Counted from the stretch's first letter, positions 1-8,425 are shown. The stretch is 64,000 bases of DNA from Acinetobacter sp. WCHA45 (GCF_002165255.2 NZ_CP028561.1:1488001-1552000), one strand, 5' to 3'. The notes: generated by a model from the letters alone, not told the origin. Program-made: numbers and translations.

Positions 1-65
1 AAAAATGCTTTGCTGTACTACTGTTGTTTGTCGGATGTTTTTTCCTGTTTAAAGGGATATTTTAG
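1..65 (+). CDS. C-terminal tail of a possible membrane protein (partial)
   Basis: The frame starting at base 3 is open to a TAG at 63-65 and encodes about 20 residues that are strongly hydrophobic and end in a short basic/aromatic tail. That fits the last membrane segment of a protein whose gene starts before the window. A strong hairpin terminator follows about 30 bases later, as expected after a gene end. The other two plus frames are also open for 50 to 75 bases, so this is only a guess and no family can be named. Confidence 0.25.
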   Translation, partial: KCFAVLLLFVGCFFLFKGIF

Positions 66-92
66 AATTAAGTGAATCTCTTTCTGGCTAAT

Positions 93-117
93 AAAAGCCC
101 ATCATGTATGGGCTTTT
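93..117. terminator. Bidirectional rho-independent terminator
   Basis: A 10-bp perfect stem (AAAAGCCCAT / ATGGGCTTTT) with a 5-base loop. The stem itself supplies T-runs on both strands. It lies between the plus-strand tail at the window start and the end of the minus-strand DUF1826 gene, so it can serve both. Confidence 0.75.
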
Positions 118-168
118 ATGTACTAGAGTTTAATAGATTTATTTTTTAACCATTTGAAATATAAATAA

Positions 169-867
169 TTAACAAATTAAGAGTAGTCTATATTCGCCTT
201 CATTTTCAATAGGTGCCCTATGAACACAAGGTAAAACGTGCTGCATTGGGTGATCAACTGCTAGACGCCAAAGATGTCCTAAACCTAAGTTTAAAGGTCT
301 TGCATCAGGAAGCGGCTGGTAATGTAAATCGAAGAAATAATCTTGTAGAAAACTTTCAAACTCAGCTTCTGAGCCATGATGTAATTCTTTCAGTTTCTCT
401 CTGATTTCGGGAATCAAAACTTTTTGCTTAACTTGATCGCTTGGCAAAATTTCACTTGCTGCGCCGTAATAAGTACATAAAAAAGTATCAGTTGGGATAG
501 GGGAACGATCAACATGAAATGAATACACATCAGTTGAAATAAAATTTAACTCATCATCACGTTCGTAATTTTGAATTAAGTTAAGGGTAGGTGAAGCTCC
601 GAAATCACTTAATAGCTGCATATCTTTTAAGATGATTTCTCTTGCTAAATGACCTTGTTCGGAAAGTTGCAAAGCCAATAAATCATCAACCGAAACCTCA
701 GTGATATTTTCCTTTAGTTCAAGCTGTTTTACGATTTCTTGAAAATCTCCATTCAGGTTTCTATACCAACAAATCGCATTTCTATCTGCTTGAAAATTAG
801 AACCGACAAGTTCGGAGAAACTAGAAACCATGCTAATTTGCTTGTGGTCAGAAAATGCATTCTTCAT
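169..867 (-). CDS. DUF1826 domain-containing protein
   Basis: Predicted soluble protein of 232 residues with no signal peptide or membrane segment. The central part (WHxDR-like HVDRSPIP followed by CTYYGAASEILP) and the C-terminal HRAP...EYRLLLIC match the pattern I know for DUF1826, a family of about 200 residues with no established biochemistry. From the literature, DUF1826 genes in proteobacteria are often linked to zinc-starvation (Zur/COG0523) loci. I see neither a COG0523 gene nor a convincing Zur box here, so that link is only family knowledge. The gene stands alone, reading toward the terminator at 93-117. Conserved His and Cys near the C-terminus could bind metal. The start ATG is the only good one in the 5' part. 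Confidence 0.6.
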   Translation of the reverse strand: MKNAFSDHKQISMVSSFSELVGSNFQADRNAICWYRNLNGDFQEIVKQLELKENITEVSVDDLLALQLSEQGHLAREIILKDMQLLSDFGASPTLNLIQNYERDDELNFISTDVYSFHVDRSPIPTDTFLCTYYGAASEILPSDQVKQKVLIPEIREKLKELHHGSEAEFESFLQDYFFDLHYQPLPDARPLNLGLGHLWRLAVDHPMQHVLPCVHRAPIENEGEYRLLLIC

Positions 868-1144
868 AAAAAGAAGTTTATCAAAAAGAAATTATGTTTA
901 ATGATACACAGTTCGATCACGTTAACAACGATAGGTTGAATCGTATTTTTCAAACATTTATCTTTTCATACCTTATAACAATGAAATAAAGTGTTTTAAA
1001 TAGATACTGAGAATGATACTTTCCATAAATCGTTATGAGCAAATTTATGCTCAAAAACTTACATAAAAAAGAATTTTGCGCAAATATCTTCACAAATATA
1101 AAAAAATAGAGTACTTTTGAGAAAATAATTGCTCATTCATATCA

Positions 1145-1288
1145 ATGAAGAAATTAACAATACAGGCGTTACTTGATCAAAGTTGGTTTGATATTGCTGA
1201 ACTTACGCTATTAGAACCGAAACTAGGCTCAGCAAGCGCTAGTGAATTAGCTTACGAGTATGCCAGCGCTTTCATTCGACTATGTTGA
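1145..1288 (+). pseudogene. Frameshifted small gene, possibly a HipA N-terminal remnant
   Basis: ATG at 1145 opens a 47-residue frame (MKKLTIQALLDQSWFDIAEL...ELAYEYASAF) that then runs into TGA at 1286. Near 1271-1277 the sequence TTCATTC looks like a 4-base duplication. Removing it restores ...SAFDYVEAKLER and a TGA that overlaps the ATG of the downstream HTH gene as ATGA. The N-terminal pattern (LTIQ...W.DIAEL...LAYEY) is reminiscent of the first subdomain of HipA-type kinases, and the next gene is HipB-like, so a decayed hipA/hipB-type toxin-antitoxin locus is the best guess. The kinase part is absent. The identification is weak; the frameshift is seen directly. Confidence 0.4.
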
Positions 1289-1303
1289 AGCTAAATTAGA
1301 AAG

Positions 1304-1624
1304 ATGAGAACTATTATGAATATAAAAAATCAGACTCAAGATCGTCAGCAAGTTCTTATTGATCTATATATGCAGTACTTATTGAATGAAATAACATTAG
1401 GACAATTATTGACGTATTTACGAAAAAACATTCTGAGTATGTCTCAGGAACAATATGCAAATTTAGTCGGCATAAGTCGCAGGACATTAACTGATATTGA
1501 GCAAGACAAAGGAAAACTTACTCAATCTGTTTTAGATAAGGTCTTTAAACCACTTGGGTTGAAAGCAGGACTTGTACCAACTCATGAGCACATTGTGAGA
1601 AAGATTATGAAACCATCAGAATGA
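1304..1624 (+). CDS. XRE-family HTH regulator, HipB-like
   Basis: A 106-residue protein with one Cro/C1-type helix-turn-helix at about residues 40-90. Key residues are MSQEQYANLVGISRRTLTDIEQDKG, with the recognition helix around SRRTLTDIE, followed by VFKPLGLKAGLVP, a tail typical of HipB-type antitoxins. The N-terminal 40 residues are an extra helical region. In the repaired frame its ATG would overlap the stop of the upstream remnant, so it was probably the second gene of a two-gene operon. The reading frame is intact, so it could still act as an orphan antitoxin or autoregulator. A second in-frame ATG lies at codon 5. Confidence 0.7.
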   Translation: MRTIMNIKNQTQDRQQVLIDLYMQYLLNEITLGQLLTYLRKNILSMSQEQYANLVGISRRTLTDIEQDKGKLTQSVLDKVFKPLGLKAGLVPTHEHIVRKIMKPSE

Positions 1625-1636
1625 GATCAATGGCTC

Positions 1637-1673
1637 AGTAACGTGATGTATAATCTTAGATCATCACATTACT
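1637..1673. repeat. Inverted repeat after the HTH gene
   Basis: Arms AGTAACGTGATG and CATCACATTACT pair over 12 positions with one G-U/mismatch and a 13-base spacer. There is no T-run after it on the plus strand, so it is not a clear terminator. It could be an imperfect terminator of the HTH gene or an operator. Confidence 0.4.
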
Positions 1674-1757
1674 AAGCTATGACAACAAACAGTATTGTGT
1701 AGGCCACAGTCTTAGATATTCTATTTAACATAATATACATTATACGCAATTATTATT

Positions 1758-3237
1758 GTAACTCCAAAATAGAAATGTCCGGTTTCTCCAAAGTAAAAAT
1801 GTCCGCTTTTAGAATATGCACTTTTGCAATTTCGTTAGCGGACGGTTTGATATGTTGGTGTCTATGTCGGATAAAGAACTTAAACGATTGTCGGTCTTGC
1901 AAGAAATCTGTGATCAACGCATAACTCAATCCCAGGCTGCTCAGCTACTTCATATTTCAGAACGTCAGATCAGACGCTTACTGCAGAAATACAAAGCTCA
2001 AGGTCCCGCTGCATTAGCCCATGCCGGTCGTGGCCAAATCAGCAATTCCAAACTTCCTGAAGAACTCAGACTCAAGTGCCTCAATATTGTTTCTGACCAA
2101 CTCCATGGTTTCGGACCCACTTTAGCGCATGAAAAGCTCACCACCGTACATGGATTCGATCTTTCAGTAGAAACCCTGCGTTCCTGGATGATTGCAGCTG
2201 ACTTATGGATTCCTCGATCCAAGCGCCTGAAACGCCCGTATCAGCCTCGTTACAACCGGGATTGCTTTGGTGAACTGATCCAAATTGATGGCTCATATCA
2301 TGACTGGTTTGAAGGACGCGCTGCTAAATGCTGTCTGCTGGTGTTTATCGATGATGCTACAGGAAAATTGCAGCATTTACGCTTCTGTGAATCAGAATCA
2401 GCCTTTGATTATATGATTTCAACACGCTTGTATGTTGAGCAGCATGGTAAGCCGTTGGCATTTTACAGCGACAAACATTCAGTCTTCAGGGTGAATCAAA
2501 GCAGCAAGAAAGACACCAAGATTACCCAGTTTGGACGCGTACTCAGTACCCTGAATATCGATATCATCTTCGCCAATTCACCACAGGCCAAAGGCCGTGT
2601 GGAACGTGCCAACAGAACCCTTCAGGACCGTCTGATCAAGGAGATGCGTCTGGAAGGTATCAGCTCGATTGAGCAAGCTAATGCCTGGCTACCCTGCTTC
2701 ATTGAGCAGTTCAATCAGAAGTTCGCCAAGATGGCTTTTAATCCTAAGGATCTACATCGGCCTATCACTGAAACAGCCGAAGAATTAGATGATATTTTTA
2801 CTTGGCGTGAACCCCGCAGAGTCACGAATAGCCTGACGATTACTTATGATAAATGCGTATATCTCCTGGAAAACACCGAAGAAAATCAAAGGTTGATCGG
2901 TAAGTATCTTGAGTTCCTGGAATACCCGGATGGTACTGTAGCCCTCATGCATGATGGCCGAAAGATCAATTACAGCCTCTTCGATAAATTAAGTCAGCTG
3001 AATCAGCGAGAGATTGTTGAGAATAAACGGTTGGGTGCTGTTCTGAATCATATCCAACAACAGCATGAAGAACTGGAACAACAAAACAAACGCAATCGTT
3101 CTCAAAAGATGCCAAGCAGACGTGCACAGAAAATAGCAATCAAAGAACGAAATCTAAATCCTGTGCTTGACTTGGAATTGTCCATATAGGACATTTCTAT
3201 TTGGTTATTAGGTAGGACATTTCTACTTAGGAATAAC
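1758..3237 (+). mobile_element. ISNCY-type insertion sequence, about 1.48 kb
   Basis: One transposase gene is flanked by related inverted ends. The left end (from GTAACTCC at 1758) and the reverse complement of the right end (GTTATTCC, ending 3237) agree at about 17 of the first 23 positions. Each end carries two direct copies of a GTA/ATAGAAATGTCC-like motif: left copies near 1769-1780 and 1793-1804, right copies near 3190-3202 and 3213-3226. These are probably paired transposase binding sites. I could not define a clean target duplication; the flanks are AT-rich (ATTATT / ATATTA). It inserted between the HTH gene and the AraC remnant. Confidence 0.7.
1852..3189 (+). CDS. DDE transposase (ISNCY family)
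   Basis: About 445 residues. The N-terminus has a helix-turn-helix (residues about 15-55, QSQAAQLLHISERQIRRLL), then an integrase-core fold with the acidic triad visible as QIDGSYHDWF, FYSDKHSVF and GRVERANRTLQDR, and a basic C-terminal tail. This combination matches ISNCY-family (ISDol1-like) transposases, which are common in Acinetobacter. The frame is open from ATG 1816, but only ATG 1852 has a plausible ribosome site (GGACGG seven bases upstream); ATG 1864 is a third option. The gene looks intact, so the element may be active. Confidence 0.8.
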   Translation: MLVSMSDKELKRLSVLQEICDQRITQSQAAQLLHISERQIRRLLQKYKAQGPAALAHAGRGQISNSKLPEELRLKCLNIVSDQLHGFGPTLAHEKLTTVHGFDLSVETLRSWMIAADLWIPRSKRLKRPYQPRYNRDCFGELIQIDGSYHDWFEGRAAKCCLLVFIDDATGKLQHLRFCESESAFDYMISTRLYVEQHGKPLAFYSDKHSVFRVNQSSKKDTKITQFGRVLSTLNIDIIFANSPQAKGRVERANRTLQDRLIKEMRLEGISSIEQANAWLPCFIEQFNQKFAKMAFNPKDLHRPITETAEELDDIFTWREPRRVTNSLTITYDKCVYLLENTEENQRLIGKYLEFLEYPDGTVALMHDGRKINYSLFDKLSQLNQREIVENKRLGAVLNHIQQQHEELEQQNKRNRSQKMPSRRAQKIAIKERNLNPVLDLELSI

Positions 3238-3270
3238 ATATTATAACATTAGTTAGATAGTCTATTTTCT

Positions 3271-3558
3271 TTATTTTGGTATTCTATAGTTACTTGGCGT
3301 CATATTTGTCCACTTTTTAAAAGCACGTGAAAATGAGAAATATCTGCATAGCCTAAAAGATTTGAAATCTCTTGAATGGATAAATTTATTTTCTTTTAAA
3401 AGAGCTTTTGCTTTTGCCTGACGGCTTTCACTAAGTAAGATTTGAAATGTTTTTTTTCATTTGCAAGTTGACGTTGTAAAGTTCTATCAGTTAAACCAAG
3501 ATGCTTAGCGATTTGGTTCAACGACAAAAATTGCTGTAATTCTGCTTTAGAAGTTCTT
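3271..3558 (-). pseudogene. AraC-family regulator, C-terminal DNA-binding domain remnant
   Basis: Reading the minus strand across three frames gives an AraC-type double helix-turn-helix: LNQIAKHLGLTDRTLQRQL, then TFQILLSESRQAKAKALL, then LSIQEISNLLGYADISHF, and finally RAFKKWTNMTPSNYRIPK with a stop at 3271. The order and spacing are canonical for the AraC C-terminal domain, including the closing TP-x-x-YR. At least three frame changes are needed: at an A-run near 3443-3450, near 3395, and near 3335. The N-terminal effector domain is missing. It lies just right of the IS, so the insertion or the deletion around it may have removed the rest. Confidence 0.7.
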
Positions 3559-3570
3559 TATTAAATATTA

Positions 3571-3714
3571 AATGATATTGATCAGCACCAAACTTTTATT
3601 GCCTACCATGTCCCATATATCACAGATGAAGAACGAGAAAAAATTCTTATTCGTTTTGAAGAATACATAGTTAATCTAGACAACTTAATGCACCACTGGA
3701 GTTCTCTAAATTAA
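3571..3714 (+). pseudogene. C-terminal fragment of an unidentified gene
   Basis: An open plus-strand frame without a start encodes about 47 residues (HQTFIAYHVPYITDEEREKIL...) and ends at TAA 3712-3714. The composition is protein-like (amphipathic, charged helix after HVPY). It begins right beside the 5' edge of the AraC remnant on the opposite strand. An AraC regulator divergent from its target gene would fit this arrangement, with most of both genes deleted. I cannot name the family. Confidence 0.4.
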
Positions 3715-3755
3715 AGAATTTCTACGATAAAATGAATCCAGTTTAAAAAATTAAA

Positions 3756-3794
3756 TAAAAACTGCTACTTAGTACCCCAACTAAATAGCAGTTT
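3756..3794 (-). terminator. Rho-independent terminator of the UndA-like gene
   Basis: Arms AAACTGCTA and TAGCAGTTT pair perfectly, extended inside by TTAGT/ACTAA with one mismatch. On the minus strand the stem is followed by TTTTTATTT. It lies just past the stop at 3806. Confidence 0.75.
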
Positions 3795-3805
3795 ATTCGG
3801 TATTT

Positions 3806-4552
3806 TTAATTATTATTTTGTAACTTGTAACACTCATCTAAAGCCAGCTCATAATAAGCCAAGCCTTCTTTCGCTGCTAAAAAAGCTTTTCTCTGAGAAA
3901 CTGGATCTTTATCGCATAATCTCTTAATCAGCTCCATCGCCTCATAAGGATGTAGATCATCATAGTGTGCATGAGCTCTTAACCATGCCAATGATCTTTT
4001 ATTAATATTTACTTCTGGTGTTTCTGTATAAGCTTGTATTCCTTTATAAACATGAATGGTCCAATCGCCTGTCGCCCACTCTATTGCTAAATTTGTTGCA
4101 GCAATACTCTCCGCTAAACTTCCCCTAAAATTTACATCCCATAAAAAATGATTGATTGCATTTATTGCTACTGGTGGTCTAACTTCATTCAACATTTCAG
4201 TCGTTATGCCAAAACCCTTCGCCCAATCTTGATACCAATGTAAATGTCTTTCTTCAACTTTGATATTTTGAATTAACCAATCTCTAGTCTCAGTTACACC
4301 ATCTAAAGAAAAAGCCGTCGCTTTAGCTAAAGCACCTGCCATATATGATGGAAAATGAGCAACCAAAGGATAAAAATTTAATAATGCTGACCGAAAGCAT
4401 TCTAAATTTAGGCTACCGCTTGCCATATTTAAAAATAAAGGGTGCTTGCTTACTCGTTCTTTTGCAGGAACAAGTTCATCCCAAAATTGTTGTGCCCATT
4501 CTGAGTGAGGTGTTATTTCTAGTTTTGTTCCATATTGCTTCATAACAGTCAT
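3806..4552 (-). CDS. UndA-like heme-oxygenase-fold diiron oxidase (TenA/PqqC superfamily)
   Basis: 248 residues, all helical, no signal peptide. It carries a full metal-ligand set of the heme-oxygenase-like diiron oxidases: E100-x2-H103 (KVEERHLHWY), E158 (ATNLAIEWATGDW) and H194-x3-D198-x2-H201 (HAHYDDLHP). Spacing and surrounding residues agree closely with what I recall of Pseudomonas UndA (E101, H104, E159, H194), which oxidatively decarboxylates dodecanoic acid to 1-undecene. Shared stretches include WAQQ near residue 20, IAATN-x-AIE and HA-x-YDD-x-HP. Plain TenA thiaminases use a catalytic Cys instead, which is not apparent here. Function as an alkene-forming enzyme is inferred; another fatty-acid or amino-acid oxidation is possible. 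ATG 4552 has a GGA ribosome site five bases upstream. The gene is monocistronic with its own terminator. Confidence 0.7.
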   Translation of the reverse strand: MTVMKQYGTKLEITPHSEWAQQFWDELVPAKERVSKHPLFLNMASGSLNLECFRSALLNFYPLVAHFPSYMAGALAKATAFSLDGVTETRDWLIQNIKVEERHLHWYQDWAKGFGITTEMLNEVRPPVAINAINHFLWDVNFRGSLAESIAATNLAIEWATGDWTIHVYKGIQAYTETPEVNINKRSLAWLRAHAHYDDLHPYEAMELIKRLCDKDPVSQRKAFLAAKEGLAYYELALDECYKLQNNN

Positions 4553-4881
4553 TTCGATCCGTCCTATTTCGTATGACTTATTTCAATTATTTTCCACGAT
4601 TGCTGCTTATTTTTATAGCTAGATTTAATCGTAATACAATTAATATACAATGATCGTTATTTAATTTGTAAAATTTTTTATCTGTTCAGCATTTTATTAA
4701 GTTTAATCATTATATTAGTTGCTAATACATTCATATTACACCCGAAAAATATAGAATACTGGCAATAAAATCTGATTATCATAAAAAATGATTAATTTTA
4801 TATAATCCAATACACATTTTATTTAATACAGTGTAACGTAGTTAACAATCCCTATTTACATTTATAAGAACATTGGGGGCG
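4553..4881. other. AT-rich divergent intergenic region
   Basis: About 330 bases without a gene, between the UndA-like gene and the diguanylate cyclase. It must hold both promoters. A TATAAT at 4801-4806 is a candidate -10 box for the plus-strand gene. No convincing operator or RNA gene was seen. Confidence 0.4.
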
Positions 4882-6123
4882 ATGAGAGATAAGATGAAGT
4901 TAAAAGCATCCAACTTACTCGGGCAAGAACAGATTGACTTGTTAATTTCTCGCGGACTAAATTTAGTTTGGTTTCCTAAAGAATTAGAAGTCATTTATAA
5001 AGATCAGTATAAAAATGAAGCTGCACATGAATTCCGTTACCGTGCACCAATCATTCTATTCTTCTATTTATATTTAAGTTTTGGTACTTATCAAGTTCTA
5101 CCTACAGAGCTACGCACTGCATGGATCGCGTACTACGGTTGGGTGGGCATGATAATTGTTTTTGCATGGTTACTTGCTTTCATTCCATCAATGAATAGAT
5201 GGTTTGATTACTATGTTTGCTTAGGCTCTACAGGTGCCGTCGCTCTTACTTTCACGTTAATTAATGTATTTGAACATGGCCAGAATAACGTTCTTTTTCA
5301 TGCTGCCATGATGTATGCCGTGGTCATTATATATGGCTTCGTTGGTATGCGATTTTATACAGCGATGTTTGCTGGTTGGTCTGGTGGTTTAATTGGTATT
5401 GCCATTAGTGTTTGGCTTAATGGATCAATTGATTGGACTTACTTAAATCGAACTTATACTTTTAGTAGCTTTCTAGGAATGGCTTTAGCTTATGCAATAG
5501 ATCGGCAACATAGAGAGAATTATCTACAAGACTGTATGATCGAACTAAATCGATTAGAGCTTATGCGTCAGGCGCAACAACTTTCAATTTTATCTCAACA
5601 AGATGCTTTAACTGGTTTAGCGAACCGTAGATACCTCGATGAAGTTCTTGAAAATGAGTGGAAACGCTCAATCCGTCATGAAGTTCCTATCACAATCATG
5701 ATGATCGATATCGATTTTTTTAAACTATACAATGATACATTAGGCCATATTCAGGGGGATCAATGTCTTAGACGAATTGCCATTTTGCTGGGTTCAATCT
5801 CATCGCGAAGTGGAGATCTTGCGGCACGTTATGGCGGTGAAGAGTTCTTACTTTTATTTTCCATGACGGATAAAGATCAAGCACTGATACAAGTTCAACG
5901 TTTAATGCAATTAATGCAAAATATAGGGATTGCACATCCTAGAAGTAATGTCTCTAAATATGTAACGATCAGTGTGGGTGTTGCAACAACAACTCCTCAT
6001 CTTAATGACAGCCTATCAGAGTTTATTTCTCAAGCAGATCATGCTTTGTATGTAGCAAAAAATAATGGTAGAAATCAATATCATGTTGCAACGAGTGAAA
6101 ATGTAATTTCTGAGACTTTATAA
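4882..6123 (+). CDS. Membrane-bound diguanylate cyclase (GGDEF)
   Basis: About 413 residues. The first 215 contain roughly six hydrophobic segments (around residues 40-60, 75-98, 108-125, 135-155, 160-178 and 195-210) forming a membrane sensor region. A short helix then leads to a GGDEF domain (about 240-400) that makes cyclic di-GMP from two GTP. The active-site loop is RYGGEEF, and an RSGD stands five residues before it, the RxxD inhibitory I-site, so product feedback is expected. The start of the domain (DALTGLANRR) and DIDFFKLYND are canonical. The frame is open from a TTG at 4873; ATG 4882 and ATG 4894 are alternatives and the exact start is unsure. No EAL domain. The gene is monocistronic. 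Confidence 0.88.
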   Translation: MRDKMKLKASNLLGQEQIDLLISRGLNLVWFPKELEVIYKDQYKNEAAHEFRYRAPIILFFYLYLSFGTYQVLPTELRTAWIAYYGWVGMIIVFAWLLAFIPSMNRWFDYYVCLGSTGAVALTFTLINVFEHGQNNVLFHAAMMYAVVIIYGFVGMRFYTAMFAGWSGGLIGIAISVWLNGSIDWTYLNRTYTFSSFLGMALAYAIDRQHRENYLQDCMIELNRLELMRQAQQLSILSQQDALTGLANRRYLDEVLENEWKRSIRHEVPITIMMIDIDFFKLYNDTLGHIQGDQCLRRIAILLGSISSRSGDLAARYGGEEFLLLFSMTDKDQALIQVQRLMQLMQNIGIAHPRSNVSKYVTISVGVATTTPHLNDSLSEFISQADHALYVAKNNGRNQYHVATSENVISETL

Positions 6124-6140
6124 GATGAATTTTTTATTAT

Positions 6141-6177
6141 TAAAAAACATACTTGCGCGCAAAGTGTCGCAAGTATG
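6141..6177 (-). terminator. Terminator between ggdef gene and aroC
   Basis: Perfect 10-bp stem (CATACTTGCG / CGCAAGTATG). On the minus strand it is followed by TTTTTT, making it a good terminator for aroC. On the plus strand the T-run is poor, though it may still help the cyclase gene. Confidence 0.75.
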
Positions 6178-6190
6178 TGAAAAATTAAAA

Positions 6191-7282
6191 TTATGGCTCG
6201 ATTGGTTGGAATGGAACTACAACATCAGCATTTTGAGCACGATGTCTTAAAAAATGATCCATTAGAACAATTGCTAACATTGCTTCAGCAATTGGAGTCG
6301 CTCGAACGCCCACACAAGGATCATGACGACCCTTGGTTAACACATCTGTGTTTTCTCGATCAATTGTAATGGTTTTACCAGGAGTGGTAATACTTGCGGT
6401 TGGTTTTAAAGCAATCGCGACACGAATCGTTTGACCACTTGAAATACCACCAAGTATTCCACCAGCATGATTTGCAAGGAAACCATCTGTGGTTAATTCA
6501 TCACGAGTTTCGTGACCAAACTGTCCAGCAACTGCAAAACCATCCCCAATCTCAACACCTTTAACCGCATTGATACTCATCATAGCGTGAGCAATATCCG
6601 CATCCAGACGATCAAAAACAGGCTCACCCCAACCCACTGGAACCTTTTCAGCAATAATTTCCAATTTTGCACCACAACTAGTGCCTTGCTCACGCAATGC
6701 TGTGACTAATTGCTCGAAGCGAGGAACAGCATCAACATCACCACAGAAAAATGGATTATTTAGCACTTCAGCCCAATCTAACTTTTCTGCAATTTCATTC
6801 CCGATCTGTGTTACATGCCCGCGGATATCAATACCAAATTTTTCTGCCAAATACTTTTTAGCAATCGCACCTGCCGCAACACGCATTGCTGTCTCACGTG
6901 CACTTGAGCGACCACCACCACGATAATCACGGAAACCATATTTTTGAGTATAGGTATAATCAGCATGACCAGGACGGAATGTTTGGGCAATATTACCGTA
7001 GTCTTTTGATTTTTGATCTGTATTACGAATCAATAAACCAATTGATGTACCCGTAGTTTTGCCTTCAAAAACACCAGAAATAATTTCAACTTGATCAGGC
7101 TCTTTACGTTGCGTTGCAAACTTAGAAGTACCCGGCTTGCGGCGATCCAAATCTTTTTGTAAGTCTGCTTCGCAAAGTTCTAGTCCCGGTGGTACGCCAT
7201 CTACAATTGCCATCAAGCCAGCACCATGTGATTCACCACAGGTGGTTACCCGAAAAAGTTGACCAATACTATTGCCTGCCAT
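6191..7282 (-). CDS. aroC: Chorismate synthase
   Basis: 363 residues, the usual length. It catalyses the last shikimate-pathway step, 5-enolpyruvylshikimate-3-phosphate to chorismate, with reduced FMN. Diagnostic stretches are [18 protein letters not shown] at the N-terminus, [14 protein letters not shown], the [13 protein letters not shown] signature and the C-terminal [17 protein letters not shown]. Cytosolic. It lies ten bases downstream of prmB on the same strand and is probably co-transcribed with it. The pathway's first enzyme (DAHP synthase) is also in this window at 27-28 kb. Confidence 0.98.
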   Translation of the reverse strand: MAGNSIGQLFRVTTCGESHGAGLMAIVDGVPPGLELCEADLQKDLDRRKPGTSKFATQRKEPDQVEIISGVFEGKTTGTSIGLLIRNTDQKSKDYGNIAQTFRPGHADYTYTQKYGFRDYRGGGRSSARETAMRVAAGAIAKKYLAEKFGIDIRGHVTQIGNEIAEKLDWAEVLNNPFFCGDVDAVPRFEQLVTALREQGTSCGAKLEIIAEKVPVGWGEPVFDRLDADIAHAMMSINAVKGVEIGDGFAVAGQFGHETRDELTTDGFLANHAGGILGGISSGQTIRVAIALKPTASITTPGKTITIDRENTDVLTKGRHDPCVGVRATPIAEAMLAIVLMDHFLRHRAQNADVVVPFQPIEP

Positions 7283-7292
7283 TTTCAGCCCC

Positions 7293-8303
7293 TTAATTTT
7301 GAATAGATTGCTGGAATATATCTTTATAACGGCGGCATTGTTCCGCAGTTAATGCAAAAATACCAGAACCACCTTTTTGGAATGTAAGCCAATGGAAATC
7401 AACAGTATTAAAGTTTTGACGCATCGCCCATTCTGAATTACCGACTTCAATGACGATTAAACCATCTTCTGTCAAATAGTCAGCAGCTTGCGCTAACATT
7501 TTACGAACCAAATCCAAACCATCTTGACCAGCAGCAAGTGCAAGCTCCGGCTCGTGTAAGAATTCTTCTGGTAAATCTGCCATATCCTCTGCGTCTACAT
7601 ATGGAGGATTACTTACGATTAAATCATATTGATTTTCAGCAGGAATTTTTGCAAACAAATCAGACTCAAGTAATGCGACTTGATATTGCTTATCATGGTG
7701 TTCAGCATTAATTGATGCGACTTCCAAAGCTTCTTTGGAAATGTCTGTTGCATCCACTTCAGAATCTGGGAATGCATAAGCTAAAGCGATTGCAATACAG
7801 CCAGAACCCGTACACATGTCTAAAATACGTTGTGGCGTTTTCGGATTCGTGTTTTCTGGTAAATTATTCAATGCTTCGAGCATTTGACCATTTTCATTCA
7901 AACAATATGGTGCAAATCGTTGTTCAATCAATTCAGCAATTGGCGAACGCGGAATGAGTACACGTTCATCTACATAATAAGGTTTATTACAGAAATATGC
8001 CAAATTTAATAAATATGAGGTTGGAATACGATCATTGATGCGACGTTCTAATAGACTTAAAAATTCTGCTTTTTCAGTTGGTAGTAATTTTGCATCTAAT
8101 ATTTCTGCATCAGCTTTCCATTCTAGGGAAAGTGTTTGCAAAACAAGTGCAGAGCTTTCCGCAAAATAATCTTCAGTACCTTGACCTAAGTGTGCATCAT
8201 ATTGACGAAGTGCGGTTACACCAAAACGAATAAAATCTCGAATGGTTACTAAATTTTCAGCCGCTTCTTGTAAATGTTCAGGGCTGATTGTAGGTCGCTC
8301 CAC
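7293..8303 (-). CDS. prmB: Ribosomal protein uL3 N5-glutamine methyltransferase
   Basis: 336 residues, a class I SAM-dependent methyltransferase of the HemK/PrmB group. The SAM-binding motif is [16 protein letters not shown] and the glutamine-binding catalytic motif is [13 protein letters not shown]. The helical N-terminal region (about residues 1-120) and overall length fit PrmB, which methylates a glutamine of ribosomal protein L3 in E. coli, rather than PrmC (release factors, usually shorter). Its position directly upstream of aroC matches the prmB-aroC arrangement common in gammaproteobacteria. Cytosolic. Confidence 0.93.
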   Translation of the reverse strand: MERPTISPEHLQEAAENLVTIRDFIRFGVTALRQYDAHLGQGTEDYFAESSALVLQTLSLEWKADAEILDAKLLPTEKAEFLSLLERRINDRIPTSYLLNLAYFCNKPYYVDERVLIPRSPIAELIEQRFAPYCLNENGQMLEALNNLPENTNPKTPQRILDMCTGSGCIAIALAYAFPDSEVDATDISKEALEVASINAEHHDKQYQVALLESDLFAKIPAENQYDLIVSNPPYVDAEDMADLPEEFLHEPELALAAGQDGLDLVRKMLAQAADYLTEDGLIVIEVGNSEWAMRQNFNTVDFHWLTFQKGGSGIFALTAEQCRRYKDIFQQSIQN

Positions 8304-8371
8304 TTAGGCGTCTCCAAAAGTGCTAATTGCAAAAACGCTTTATTCTAACGGGATTAGCATCTATTTAACAG

Positions 8372-8400
8372 AAAAAAAACCGCCTCTATACAGAAGCGGT
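8372..8400 (-). terminator. Terminator of the MoxR/VWA operon
   Basis: On the minus strand ACCGCTTCT and AGAGGCGGT pair around a short loop and are followed by eight T residues. It sits between the end of the VWA gene (8426) and the start of prmB. Confidence 0.75.
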
Positions 8401-8425
8401 CATTATAAAGTATTCATATGAATTT

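Noticed and set aside
868..1144. Zur box for the DUF1826 gene
   Set aside because: The region is AT-rich with a small TGAGCA/TGCTCA hairpin at about 1036-1053, but no palindrome resembling the Zur consensus.
4760..4800. Fur-like palindrome before the diguanylate cyclase gene
   Set aside because: GATTATCATAAAAAATGATTAAT is symmetric in places, but the spacing does not fit 7-1-7 and AT richness explains the similarity.
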